Shown in pieces: positions 7,534-14,538 of a stretch of 14,538 nucleotides of DNA (position 1 is the first letter of the stretch; each line of letters opens with the position of its first letter). The notes below the pieces were generated by a model that was not told the origin of the DNA, searched no databases, and saw only the letters and a list, made by a program, of their open reading frames with translations. Made by a program: the position numbers and the translations under genes. The DNA is from Chrysochromulina tobinii. Taxonomy: Eukaryota; Haptophyta; Prymnesiales; Chrysochromulinaceae. Where the stretch lies: positions 1-14,538 of the forward strand of contig JWZX01002155.1 in assembly GCA_001275005.1 (NCBI GenBank), read 5' to 3'.

Positions 7534-10500
7534 TCACACCAACTCACGTTTTTGCTCCCTACCCAGCGCCACGTCGCCCACCGGGCCGCCCGCCCCGCGC
7601 AACGGATCTGGGTCGGCGACCCACTCGGCCTCCGACAGCTCAGCGAGCACAGCGATGGGAAGTCCGTCAGCAGGAGGCGGGAGCACCGTCGCCGCTGTGT
7701 GAAGTCCGTCAACAGGAGGCGGGAGCACCGTCGCCGCTGAGGCCGGATCAACAGGTCCCTTGGCACGCGTCGAGGAGCGCGAAGGCGCCGCCTCCGTGCT
7801 CATCTCGGCTCCAAACAGGTTCGTCTTGGGCTCGTCGGCAAAGAGTCCGGGGAAGCGGCTCGTGGGTGCCGTGCTGGGCGCGTCTTGCACTGCAAACTCG
7901 TTGGGGTCGTCGGGGTCGTCGGCCGGGGGGGGCTGGGGGGCCTGGGGGGCCTGGGGGGCCTGGGGGGCCTGGGTGGGAGGTTGAGGGGCAGGCGCGACGG
8001 GCGCGGCGGACAGCGCAGTGGCGGCCCCTCCTCTGCCTCTGCTGAGATGTCGCTGCTGTAGCAGCTGCTCCTGCTGAAGCTGCTCCTGCTCCTGCTCGTG
8101 CATCGAGAGGGAGAGGGCGAGCGCGAGCTGCAGCTCGGGATCATAGTCCGTGGCCGCGGGCGCGCCGCCGGGCTTGCCTGACAAGTAGACCACCTCTGGG
8201 TCAGCGGTCTCGGCCACGCTCCTGTTCACAGCCTGTTCACAGCTGCCCCTGCGTGCGTGCGATAGCAGCTGCGTCGGCGACTTCGATATCCGCGGCGCCC
8301 TGGGCGGTGGCGAGCCGGCGCTCGCTGCGGCGCTCCAGTGCGGTGGCGGTACGGCGCTCGGTACGGCGCTCCTCGACCCTCGCGCGAGGCGTGCCTGTGG
8401 CAGCGGCGGCGCCAACGGCGACGCGAAGCCGCCGAGGCGGAGCCGGCGCTCATTTTCATCGGTGACGCTCGATGGCATCAGGAGTTGGCCGGGGGCAAAG
8501 AACTCGTGTAGGTCGTGAAGGTAGTCGACGAACTTGAGCTTGCCCCAGAGCGCGATGCCAGCGAGGGTGAAGCTCACGCGCAGCCCAAGCGTTGGATGGA
8601 CCATGTAAAAGGCTTTGAGCTCCTTGTGAACCTGCATCGGGAGGGCCGAGAGCAGCGTGCGCAGAAAGTGGAGCGTGGGGCCGCACTCGTCCGGCAGGCC
8701 CGCCGCCAGGAAGATGAGGACAAACGGGCGGCCGACGAGCTCGTTGGCCTCGCGCAGCAGCAAGAGGGCCACGGACTCCGAACGCGGCGTCTTGAAGGTT
8801 TCGTCACCTTCGGCTGCCTCGAGCTCAGAGCCGCACGCCGCGTGGATACGGCTCGCGACGAGGATGAGGCTCGGCCGGCCCTGCAGGTCGGTGCCGCCGC
8901 GGTACACGAGCTCCTCACGCTCAACGTGCGTGAGCTCGCTGCGTTGGGCGCGCTTGATCATCTTCGCGTACTGCTCGCGCGCCTCGAGCTCCTCCTCGTC
9001 CTCCTCCTCGTCCTCGTCCTCCTCGTCGGGCACGCTCCTCGCGCCGTAGTGAGCACTGCCGCCTCCTCCTCCGCCTCCGCGTCCGCCGCCGCCGTCGCTT
9101 CCGGTGCTGCCATTGGCGCGCACGCGCCCATTCTGATCGGCGGGAGGGACGAGGGCACCGATGCTGCGTCCGTTCACACCGATGCTGCGTCCGTTCACAC
9201 CGATGCTGCGTCCGTTCATGGCCGCGCGTTCATGCGCCGCGCGCTCCGCCCGTCGAGCTGCCTCGAGCGCTTCGTCAGCCTCCGTTGGCGCTCGCTCATC
9301 CCTAATATGGCGCTCATCCCGCGTCTCGAAGGCCTCCTGGATCACCTCCATCCACTCCTCCCACCAGGGGCGTTCGTCGTGGGAGCCGTTGGGCAACCTG
9401 ACGCCACCCGCGACGATGGGCACACTGTGCACACTGCGCACACTGCTGCCGCTGCCCGCGACCACGCCGCCGCTGCCTCCCACCCCTCCGCCGCCGCCGG
9501 ACCTGCCACCCCCTCTGGCGACCCGCTCAGCCCACTCACCAGCGTCGGACGCGTCCGCGGAGCGCTTCTTGTACCGTTCGTCGGGGCCTGGGAGTACGGA
9601 CTTGAATTCGCCGAGCCCGTCGGGCCCCTTGCCGCCTAGCAGGTCTGCCCAACTCTGGTCTCCTCCTCCTCCGACGCCGCCGCCGCCACCGCTCAGTGGC
9701 GCACGCTCCGCCAGGACCCATTCATAGGCGCCCCCGCTCCCTGCCGCCGCCCCCAAACGGCCTCCCTCGCTACCCTCCAGAGCCGCGCCCGCCGCCACCG
9801 AACCAATGGGCGCCGGCGCCGTCGCCGCGCTCGCTGCCCTCGCGGCCGTCTTCGCCATCGAGGCAGAGGCTGGCGACATATCGCTCGGCCCCCGCGAGGG
9901 CGTGAAGGCGCGCATCGGCGAGCCGAGTCCCGCGCCCGGGCCAGTCGAGATTCGAATCTGGCGCTCCACGGCCAGGATCTCGCCGTCAGCGTCGCCGAGC
10001 ATACGCCCTGAGAGACAGTCTCGTGAGCGCCCTAGCTCGGCGGGCGTGCGGGGGAAGTAGAGCGGTAGGCAGCGACTGTACGACTCGAGCTCGTCCTGCT
10101 GCGGCATGAGCAGCAGCAGCACGTCGATCGCGCCCGGATGCCGCTCGAAGAACCGTCGGATTGTGCGCAGTGCCACGTGGCAGCCCTCCTCGCGTGGATA
10201 GTGCTTCTTCTCCACGTCGTGCAGCGGCAGCAGTGCCACGGTGCGCAACCCTTTGTCTCGGCACAGCTGGAGCGTCGTGCGGTACGCCCAGTGCAGCGCC
10301 GATTCGGCCGCCTCGGCGTATTGCTCCCGATAGCGCGGGCCTATGGCATGCACCACCCGACGCGCAGTGAGCCCGTGGCCGGCCGTGTCGCACGCCTCGC
10401 CCGTGCGGACCGTTTCGATTGCAAGCACTTCGCGCTCGAGGCCTGTGCCGCCGTGGCTAAAGATGTCGCCCACTACACCCGTCCGATCCGTAAGCGCCTC

Positions 10501-10740
10501 GTTGTTTCCAACCACCAAAGCGTCCACGGCCAGCGTCCACGGCTCCGATGCACGAACAAGCACGATGCGACGATTGATGCTCTCTTCGATGGCAAATGGA
10601 GGTGGCGACGCGCCCTCCGCGTCGGACGATGGCACGTCGGCATGTCGCTCCGTCAGGCCCGCGAGGCTCGCGTGCCACGAGACGAAGGCCTGCGTCGTCA
10701 TGGACACGCGAAACCCAACGCGTCTCTGTGACGAATCCAC
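7534..10740 (-). CDS. GDAP2-like macro domain / CRAL-TRIO (Sec14-like) protein with a UIM-like motif
   Basis: This single exon codes 1068 residues from the ATG at 10740 to the TGA at 7536-7534. Residues about 55-235 are a macro domain: VVGNNEALTD at 76-85 matches the Asn-rich nucleotide loop, and VRTGEACDTA (111-120), ARRVVHAIGPRY (126-137) and a HVALRTIRRF helix follow the arrangement of GDAP2. Residues about 588-762 match the CRAL-TRIO half of GDAP2, with QYAKMIKRAQ, GGTDLQGRPSLILVASRI, then ELKAFYMVHPTLGLRV and a final LHEFF. GDAP2 is usually about 500 residues; here a low-complexity Gly/Ala/acidic linker of some 350 residues separates the domains and about 300 extra residues follow. In that tail DPELQLALALSLSMHEQE (867-884) resembles a ubiquitin-interacting motif (L872, A875, S879, E882). 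Likely roles are ADP-ribose-type ligand binding and lipid or membrane binding in the cytosol; that is family knowledge, not shown here. No membrane segment or signal peptide seen. Confidence 0.85.
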   Translation of the reverse strand: MDSSQRRVGFRVSMTTQAFVSWHASLAGLTERHADVPSSDAEGASPPPFAIEESINRRIVLVRASEPWTLAVDALVVGNNEALTDRTGVVGDIFSHGGTGLEREVLAIETVRTGEACDTAGHGLTARRVVHAIGPRYREQYAEAAESALHWAYRTTLQLCRDKGLRTVALLPLHDVEKKHYPREEGCHVALRTIRRFFERHPGAIDVLLLLMPQQDELESYSRCLPLYFPRTPAELGRSRDCLSGRMLGDADGEILAVERQIRISTGPGAGLGSPMRAFTPSRGPSDMSPASASMAKTAARAASAATAPAPIGSVAAGAALEGSEGGRLGAAAGSGGAYEWVLAERAPLSGGGGGVGGGGDQSWADLLGGKGPDGLGEFKSVLPGPDERYKKRSADASDAGEWAERVARGGGRSGGGGGVGGSGGVVAGSGSSVRSVHSVPIVAGGVRLPNGSHDERPWWEEWMEVIQEAFETRDERHIRDERAPTEADEALEAARRAERAAHERAAMNGRSIGVNGRSIGVNGRSIGALVPPADQNGRVRANGSTGSDGGGGRGGGGGGGSAHYGARSVPDEEDEDEEEDEEELEAREQYAKMIKRAQRSELTHVEREELVYRGGTDLQGRPSLILVASRIHAACGSELEAAEGDETFKTPRSESVALLLLREANELVGRPFVLIFLAAGLPDECGPTLHFLRTLLSALPMQVHKELKAFYMVHPTLGLRVSFTLAGIALWGKLKFVDYLHDLHEFFAPGQLLMPSSVTDENERRLRLGGFASPLAPPLPQARLARGSRSAVPSAVPPPHWSAAASAGSPPPRAPRISKSPTQLLSHARRGSCEQAVNRSVAETADPEVVYLSGKPGGAPAATDYDPELQLALALSLSMHEQEQEQLQQEQLLQQRHLSRGRGGAATALSAAPVAPAPQPPTQAPQAPQAPQAPQPPPADDPDDPNEFAVQDAPSTAPTSRFPGLFADEPKTNLFGAEMSTEAAPSRSSTRAKGPVDPASAATVLPPPVDGLHTAATVLPPPADGLPIAVLAELSEAEWVADPDPLRGAGGPVGDVALGREQKRELV
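7658..7742 (-). repeat. Two 42-base tandem repeats coding a 14-residue duplication
   Basis: Two near-identical 42-base units code the repeated AATVLPPPVDGLHT and AATVLPPPADGLPI peptides at residues about 1003-1030 of the macro/CRAL-TRIO protein. The few differences suggest a fairly recent, frame-preserving duplication. Confidence 0.8.
7924..7978 (-). repeat. G-run nine-base repeat coding QAP units
   Basis: The plus strand has successive cctgggggg units, with runs of four to eight G, coding PQAPQAPQAPQ at residues about 922-937 on the minus strand. The plus strand fits the pattern of a G-quadruplex-forming sequence, while the mRNA would be C-rich. Confidence 0.85.
9158..9219 (-). repeat. Three 21-base tandem repeats coding NGRSIGV
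   Basis: The plus-strand unit atgctgcgtccgttcacaccg occurs as two full copies and one partial copy. It codes three NGRSIG heptads at residues about 509-528, in the linker between macro and CRAL-TRIO domains. The copies are almost identical, so the array is probably young and variable in length. Confidence 0.85.
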
Positions 10741-10961
10741 GTGGCTGGACGAGACTTCGTGAAACTGTTACTGCTCGTCGTGCGCACGTTTGCTGCGAGA
10801 AAATTAAAAGGTCGTAGGATTCCACTGGGTATCCGTCGTGGGCCGCCTGGCGCCATGTAAGGTGTGTGTATTCTGAGCGGGCAGTAACAGTGCCGTAGCC
10901 CCGGTTGTCGCGTACGTCGTATTAACGTTCACACGGTTCACACACATAACCCGGATTTCCT
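10741..10961. promoter_or_regulatory. Divergent promoter region between macro/CRAL-TRIO and GT61 genes
   Basis: The 221 bases separate two outward-facing starts. An AT-rich patch (aaaattaaaagg, 10799-10810) is TATA-like when read toward the minus-strand gene, about 60 bases before its ATG. Two GTTCACAC copies at 10927-10934 and 10936-10943 lie just upstream of the plus-strand ATG. Assignment as promoter is from layout; the elements are unproven. Confidence 0.4.
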
Positions 10962-12512
10962 ATGCACCCCCAGCGACGGGCCGACCGACGGCCGACCTTG
11001 AACTCAACTCGCCGCGCCGACTTGGTGACCTCAATGCCTGCGGCCGCCACTTTGATCGCGCTGCCACACCTCGGCAGAGTCTCGCGCACGAGCCCCGACG
11101 AGGCACCTGTGCCCTACATCGAGCAGCCAGCAGAGACGGCCACCGCACTCGCCGGTCAGTTCTCGCTGCGCAATGCGTGCGTCACCTTTTACAACACATC
11201 CTCCACTACACGGCGTGCACACTTCGTCTCGTTAGAAGGTGTGAGCGCCTTCGTACACGGATTTAACGAGTTCCAGCAGGGCTTTCGCCGGCTTGCCATC
11301 ATTCGGCCCGTATCTGGCGCGCAAGAGCGCGAGACGCTCCGCGATCGCTGCCCGCATCGGCAACTCGGCCTTGCAATGTCGTTCTCAACGGACAACATGG
11401 GCCACCAGCTTCGCCACGCGCCGGCGGACTACGCCGTCCTGCGCAAACATCTCTCCGCGGACGCCGACCTGATCCCAGTGGCTAGCCACTGGGCCGGGCT
11501 TCGGTGGGACCACGCACCCACATTTCGCTCGTTTGCGTGGGAGTTTACCGTGCGGTCGTTGAGTGCTGCCACTCCCGAGCAGCTCACAACCAACCTGCGT
11601 CGGCTCCTCACGCCACCGTACTGTGCGTGCTACGATCGAATCGAAGGATCCGTGAGCGAGCACAACCCATACGCCATGCACGAGGAGGCACGGCGCACTC
11701 AGCGGAATTGGCGCGACGCGGCGCTCGCCAACGCCGCCCTTTTGCTAACGGCAGAGCAAGCAGCTACCGCCGCCGTTGCCGACCGGCAGCTGTTGTACAT
11801 CGCTCGCGCAGTGGGAACGCGCGTCGTAAGCAACGGGGCTGAATTGGTGCGCGAGCTTCGCGCTCACCACCCTCGCGTGCGCCACGTCGTGCTCGAGCGG
11901 CTTCCCGTTGCGCAACAGATGATGACCGTGGCCTCGTCCGCGGGCCTCATTGGCGCCCACGGCTCGGGTCTCGTGTGGACAACCTTCCTGCCTGCGGGGT
12001 CGCGCCCGACTGCCGTGATCGAGATGCTACCGCGCACGAACTCCATTTACTGGTCGTACGCGCTCATCTTCCCCGACCTGTGCGCGCCGCTTGGCGTGCG
12101 CCACTGGACCGTGCGGGCCGAGCTGACGCCGACGCCCACGTGCAAGCCCAAGGGTTCGCGCAAAGGAGACACCGGTTCGCCGCTGCGCTGCAACCTGACC
12201 GTGCAGGCGCCTGAGCTTCTGCGAGCCGTCCGTCACGCCGAGGAGTGGATCGCGACCGCCGCCGCTCCAAAGGGGCCGGATTTGTACGATTCGTGGCGGC
12301 TACTCTCTTTAAGCTACGTGCACATTGCGCCGTGGGGCGTGCCGCTCGCGGCACTGCCAGAGTCAAAAGCAGCACCCGAGTGGCTCGCGGCCACCCAGCG
12401 GCCACTCACCACAAGTAAGCAGGCGCACGCCGAGTCGATCCGGTACGCACAGGCGTGGAGCGATCGGACAGGTGCGGGTCGCGAGGAAGACCCTTTGGAT
12501 GCTGTTGGCTGA
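10962..12512 (+). CDS. GT61-like (DUF563) glycosyltransferase
   Basis: The single exon codes 516 residues, close to the size of EOGT-type GT61 enzymes. The C-terminal half carries the family signature: LPVAQQMMTVASSAGLIGAH at 314-333 followed by GSGLVWTTFLPAGS, then VIEMLP at 352-357. This corresponds to the family pattern of a helix, a loop G-x-H-G-A/S-G-L, and a VIE strand that forms the nucleotide-sugar site. An upstream DNMGHQL at 144-150 is in the position of the N-terminal conserved block. GT61 enzymes transfer xylose, arabinose or GlcNAc to proteins or glycans in the ER/Golgi; the donor cannot be read from sequence. I see no signal peptide or membrane anchor, so a 5' exon may be missed, or translation may begin at Met25 (11034). 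It diverges from the macro-domain gene. Family fairly sure, substrate unknown. Confidence 0.8.
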   Translation: MHPQRRADRRPTLNSTRRADLVTSMPAAATLIALPHLGRVSRTSPDEAPVPYIEQPAETATALAGQFSLRNACVTFYNTSSTTRRAHFVSLEGVSAFVHGFNEFQQGFRRLAIIRPVSGAQERETLRDRCPHRQLGLAMSFSTDNMGHQLRHAPADYAVLRKHLSADADLIPVASHWAGLRWDHAPTFRSFAWEFTVRSLSAATPEQLTTNLRRLLTPPYCACYDRIEGSVSEHNPYAMHEEARRTQRNWRDAALANAALLLTAEQAATAAVADRQLLYIARAVGTRVVSNGAELVRELRAHHPRVRHVVLERLPVAQQMMTVASSAGLIGAHGSGLVWTTFLPAGSRPTAVIEMLPRTNSIYWSYALIFPDLCAPLGVRHWTVRAELTPTPTCKPKGSRKGDTGSPLRCNLTVQAPELLRAVRHAEEWIATAAAPKGPDLYDSWRLLSLSYVHIAPWGVPLAALPESKAAPEWLAATQRPLTTSKQAHAESIRYAQAWSDRTGAGREEDPLDAVG

Positions 12513-13227
12513 GCAGCGGTGAAGCCTGCGAACCTGATGAGTGCATCGAGACGTAGATCGTAGTTAGCCCAGGACGTTCGGAAGTCGTTTCTCGTGATAT
12601 ACTAAATTCAATCCATGTATCGATCGCGTAGACAATCCGGTCGTGGTACGTGGAATCCGTTAATTCCGTACGGTACCACGGATTCCACCGCTCGCCCCCC
12701 GCCGCCCCGGACCCCGCGCGGTCCTACAATAGCGGCCAGAGCTAGAAAACACAAGGAAAACTGTGTCTTTAAGGCTCTTCAGTTGAATTCGAGGCGCTGC
12801 GCGCGCAAAAAAATCGAAATTTACAGTGACCGCTTTGCAGAGCGATTTGGGGGGCGCGGGGGGGGGGCGCGGTCGGCCGTTTGAGGCCGTTTTCTGATTT
12901 CTTCCGTCTGATTGCGCGGAACATGACCTTCATCCCCGCGTTAACGCCCGATCCCGGGACCCCGTCCTAGCGTGCGGCGTCCCGGCCCGATATCACAGTT
13001 TACTGAACACACTCGCGCGGAACCGTCCGACCGGCATGTCGATCCCGCATCCGTCCCCCCCGTCTCCAACGGATTCGCATGCAGCTGTGCAGGACGACCG
13101 CGCCTGCGCGACGCGCTGCCACGCTTGAGATCAGATGACCTGGTGGCTTGTGCCACGCATCTCGTTCGTTCACTACTTCGTGATCTCGCCGCGCCACGCA
13201 TCGCACAAGTGGCTGCACACATGCTGC
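12513..13227. other. 715-base intergenic region between convergent genes, with inverted repeats and a G-run
   Basis: I find no convincing gene here. It must hold the 3' ends of the GT61 gene and of the multi-pass membrane gene. Notable content: overlapping inverted repeats at 12642-12688, a mixed A-rich patch around 12745-12830, a run of G at 12847-12869 (ggggggcgc then nine or more G), and GC-rich unstructured sequence to 13227. An 89-codon ORF at 12615-12884 has low-complexity composition and is not supported. No tRNA or rRNA pattern was recognised. Confidence 0.6.
12642..12688. repeat. Two overlapping, mutually exclusive inverted repeats
   Basis: The eight bases cgtggtac (12642-12649) are the reverse complement of 12673-12680. 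The eleven bases gtggaatccgt (12650-12660) are the reverse complement of 12678-12688. The right arms overlap by three bases, so the two hairpins cannot both form fully. Confidence 0.7.
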
Positions 13228-14538
13228 TCAGACGTGCTGCTCTGCGCTGCGTGCCGGCGTGGACGGCGGCACAGGCACACCCTGGGCCGGCGTGCCACTC
13301 GCTGGCGTCGCCCACAACGGCGCGCCCACCGCAGCACCCGGCGCCGCGCTTCGCGGCGTTGGCGGCTGAAAGGAGGATTGCACGGCCATGGCCGCGACGA
13401 CACACGCTTGCGGCAACGGCCTGTCAGGCGGCTGTTGCCGCCACGGCGGCAGCACATTCGGTGCCGACGGCGGTGTCGGCGTCGGATGCGCCGGGGCGAC
13501 AGAACGGGTGGACGGGTCGGGCATCAGAACTGGCACATCGCTTACCACGCCAGTGCCAGAGGCTGCCGCTGTATGCTGTGCCAGTGGTAGCCTGGCTGCG
13601 GCAGTGGACTTGGTCTGATACTGGTCGTCCCAGAAGGGCACCGCCGCTGGCGGCACGTACGGCTTCCGACGGAGCTCGCGCGCGACACACGCGCTGAAGG
13701 TGAGAGACAGGAGCATTGTGACGAAGAGGGTCAGCTGGCTGAGGAGGCTGAGGGTGGCGCCAAACGCGACTGAGTCACACACGCCATCGGCGACGGCTCT
13801 GCAGTAGGTGGGCTGCAGGTACGTGCACGACTGCAGGGGAAGCACCTGCGCCTCGTAAAGCGGCTGCACATCCTTCAGGAGTGCTTGCAGCTGCCGTGCG
13901 TCGTCCGTCGGACACATCTTGAGGTCCCCACTGATGATCTTCTCGAGCTGCTTGAAAGACTCATCGGCGTCTGTGAGCTGGGCTTGTAAGTCGTCGACAA
14001 AGCTTGAGTCGCGACAAAGCGAGTAGAAGTCGACCAGCTCGCGCGCCGGCGAGCCCATTTTGAGCCCATCCCAGATGTGGCCGAGTTTGGCGTCCGGCTC
14101 TTCACATAGGTCGGCGCTGCTGAGCGCGACGAATGCGTACACGGCCGTGGTGGCGAGGAGGATGAGGGTGGCGGCGAGGAAGATGAGGCTCGAGGCGCAG
14201 TCAAGGAAGCGTGTGCATGCGCCCGTGCAGCCGCATCGGCCGCACGCCTTGAGCACGAGCAGCCGGAAGAGCTCAAGCAGTACGCCGATCAGAGCGAGCC
14301 CTGTGGGGATCATGAGAGCGGCGCGCAGGATGGCGCTCACGTCGTATTGGTTCTGCTTGCCGCGCACGTCAAAGTCGTCGAGCTGGGCGAGCAGCGGCGT
14401 CGTGAACTTTTGAACCGACGCGAGGGATTGCTGCGCGTCGGTGATGTACTGCCTGGCATCAAGCAGCGTCTGCACGGGCATGCGGGGGCATGCACTGGAG
14501 TCGGCAATGAGAGCATCGAGATGGGGGAGCGCCTGTGA
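13228..14538 (-). CDS. Multi-pass membrane protein, prominin/tweety-like layout (5' end off the window)
   Basis: The frame is open from the right edge (first complete codon 14538-14536) to the stop at 13228, giving 436 residues; the ATG at 14481 is probably internal because the frame and its amphipathic helical character continue upstream. Counting from the edge, hydrophobic segments are at about 70-96, 114-140 and 257-284. The first two flank a short Cys-rich loop (C99, C102, C104, C108, C114). A 115-residue loop between the second and third has six Cys (145, 175, 209, 238, 246, 254), suggesting disulfides in an extracellular domain. A Pro/Ala-rich tail of about 150 residues follows, probably cytosolic. 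The order helical ectodomain, TM, Cys-rich loop, TM, Cys-bearing ectodomain, TM, tail recalls prominins and, less, tweety proteins, which act at plasma-membrane protrusions. I recognise no diagnostic motif, so the family is a guess; the membrane topology is fairly sure. Confidence 0.75.
   Translation of the reverse strand, partial: SQALPHLDALIADSSACPRMPVQTLLDARQYITDAQQSLASVQKFTTPLLAQLDDFDVRGKQNQYDVSAILRAALMIPTGLALIGVLLELFRLLVLKACGRCGCTGACTRFLDCASSLIFLAATLILLATTAVYAFVALSSADLCEEPDAKLGHIWDGLKMGSPARELVDFYSLCRDSSFVDDLQAQLTDADESFKQLEKIISGDLKMCPTDDARQLQALLKDVQPLYEAQVLPLQSCTYLQPTYCRAVADGVCDSVAFGATLSLLSQLTLFVTMLLSLTFSACVARELRRKPYVPPAAVPFWDDQYQTKSTAAARLPLAQHTAAASGTGVVSDVPVLMPDPSTRSVAPAHPTPTPPSAPNVLPPWRQQPPDRPLPQACVVAAMAVQSSFQPPTPRSAAPGAAVGAPLWATPASGTPAQGVPVPPSTPARSAEQHV

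Noticed and set aside
7443-8045. 200-codon plus-strand ORF
   Set aside because: Mostly antisense to the low-complexity C-terminal part of the macro-domain gene; product is repetitive.
7658-9219. Direct repeats as a CRISPR array
   Set aside because: The repeats are adjacent, without unique spacers, and code in-frame peptide repeats in a eukaryotic gene.
8515-9639. 374-codon plus-strand ORF opposite the macro/CRAL-TRIO gene
   Set aside because: It lies wholly inside the minus-strand gene, whose frame carries recognisable domains; long antisense frames are expected in GC-rich coding DNA.
12615-12884. 89-codon plus-strand ORF in the long intergenic region
   Set aside because: Covers inverted repeats and a G-run, has Arg/Pro/Gly-rich composition and no neighbouring support.
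12972-13697. 241-codon plus-strand ORF at the right of the intergenic region
   Set aside because: Its second half is antisense to the membrane-protein gene and the first half shows no coding character.

Overview
The window is GC-rich nuclear DNA from a eukaryote, most likely a unicellular alga (a haptophyte or a pelagophyte-like stramenopile; the sequence alone does not decide). The grounds are long, almost intron-free reading frames rich in Ala, Arg, Gly and Pro, low-complexity in-frame repeats, two short GT-AG introns, no bacterial operon signals, and eukaryote-specific families: a PDZ-type domain, a GDAP2-like macro plus CRAL-TRIO protein, a GT61 glycosyltransferase and a prolyl 4-hydroxylase-like oxygenase.

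I support six protein genes. (1) 1-3146, minus: an uninterrupted frame running off the left edge, with coiled coils, a PDZ-like domain, about three membrane segments and a Pro-rich tail. (2) 3329-5810, plus, two exons: a fucosyltransferase-like glycosyltransferase. (3) 5999-7388, plus, two exons: a secretory-pathway 2-oxoglutarate/Fe(II) oxygenase of prolyl 4-hydroxylase type. (4) 7534-10740, minus: a long GDAP2-like macro/CRAL-TRIO protein with a possible ubiquitin-interacting motif. (5) 10962-12512, plus: a GT61-like glycosyltransferase. (6) 13228-14538, minus: a multi-pass membrane protein whose 5' end lies off the right edge. Genes 1/2 and 4/5 are divergent pairs with short shared upstream regions, genes 3/4 converge, and 12513-13227 is the only long non-genic stretch.

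Genes 2, 3 and 5 would all fit protein hydroxylation and glycosylation in the secretory pathway. Whether they cooperate is inference.

The most unusual signal is in the two introns (4695-4842 and 6713-6836). They lie in unrelated genes but share an exact 23-base block and nearly the same 3' end. Each is flanked by a direct duplication of the exon junction (14 and 10 bases), contains a third copy of that junction that recreates an internal AG|GT, and has CTGATGA repeats on its 5' side facing TCATCAG on its 3' side. This looks like a mobile or duplication-born, introner-like family.
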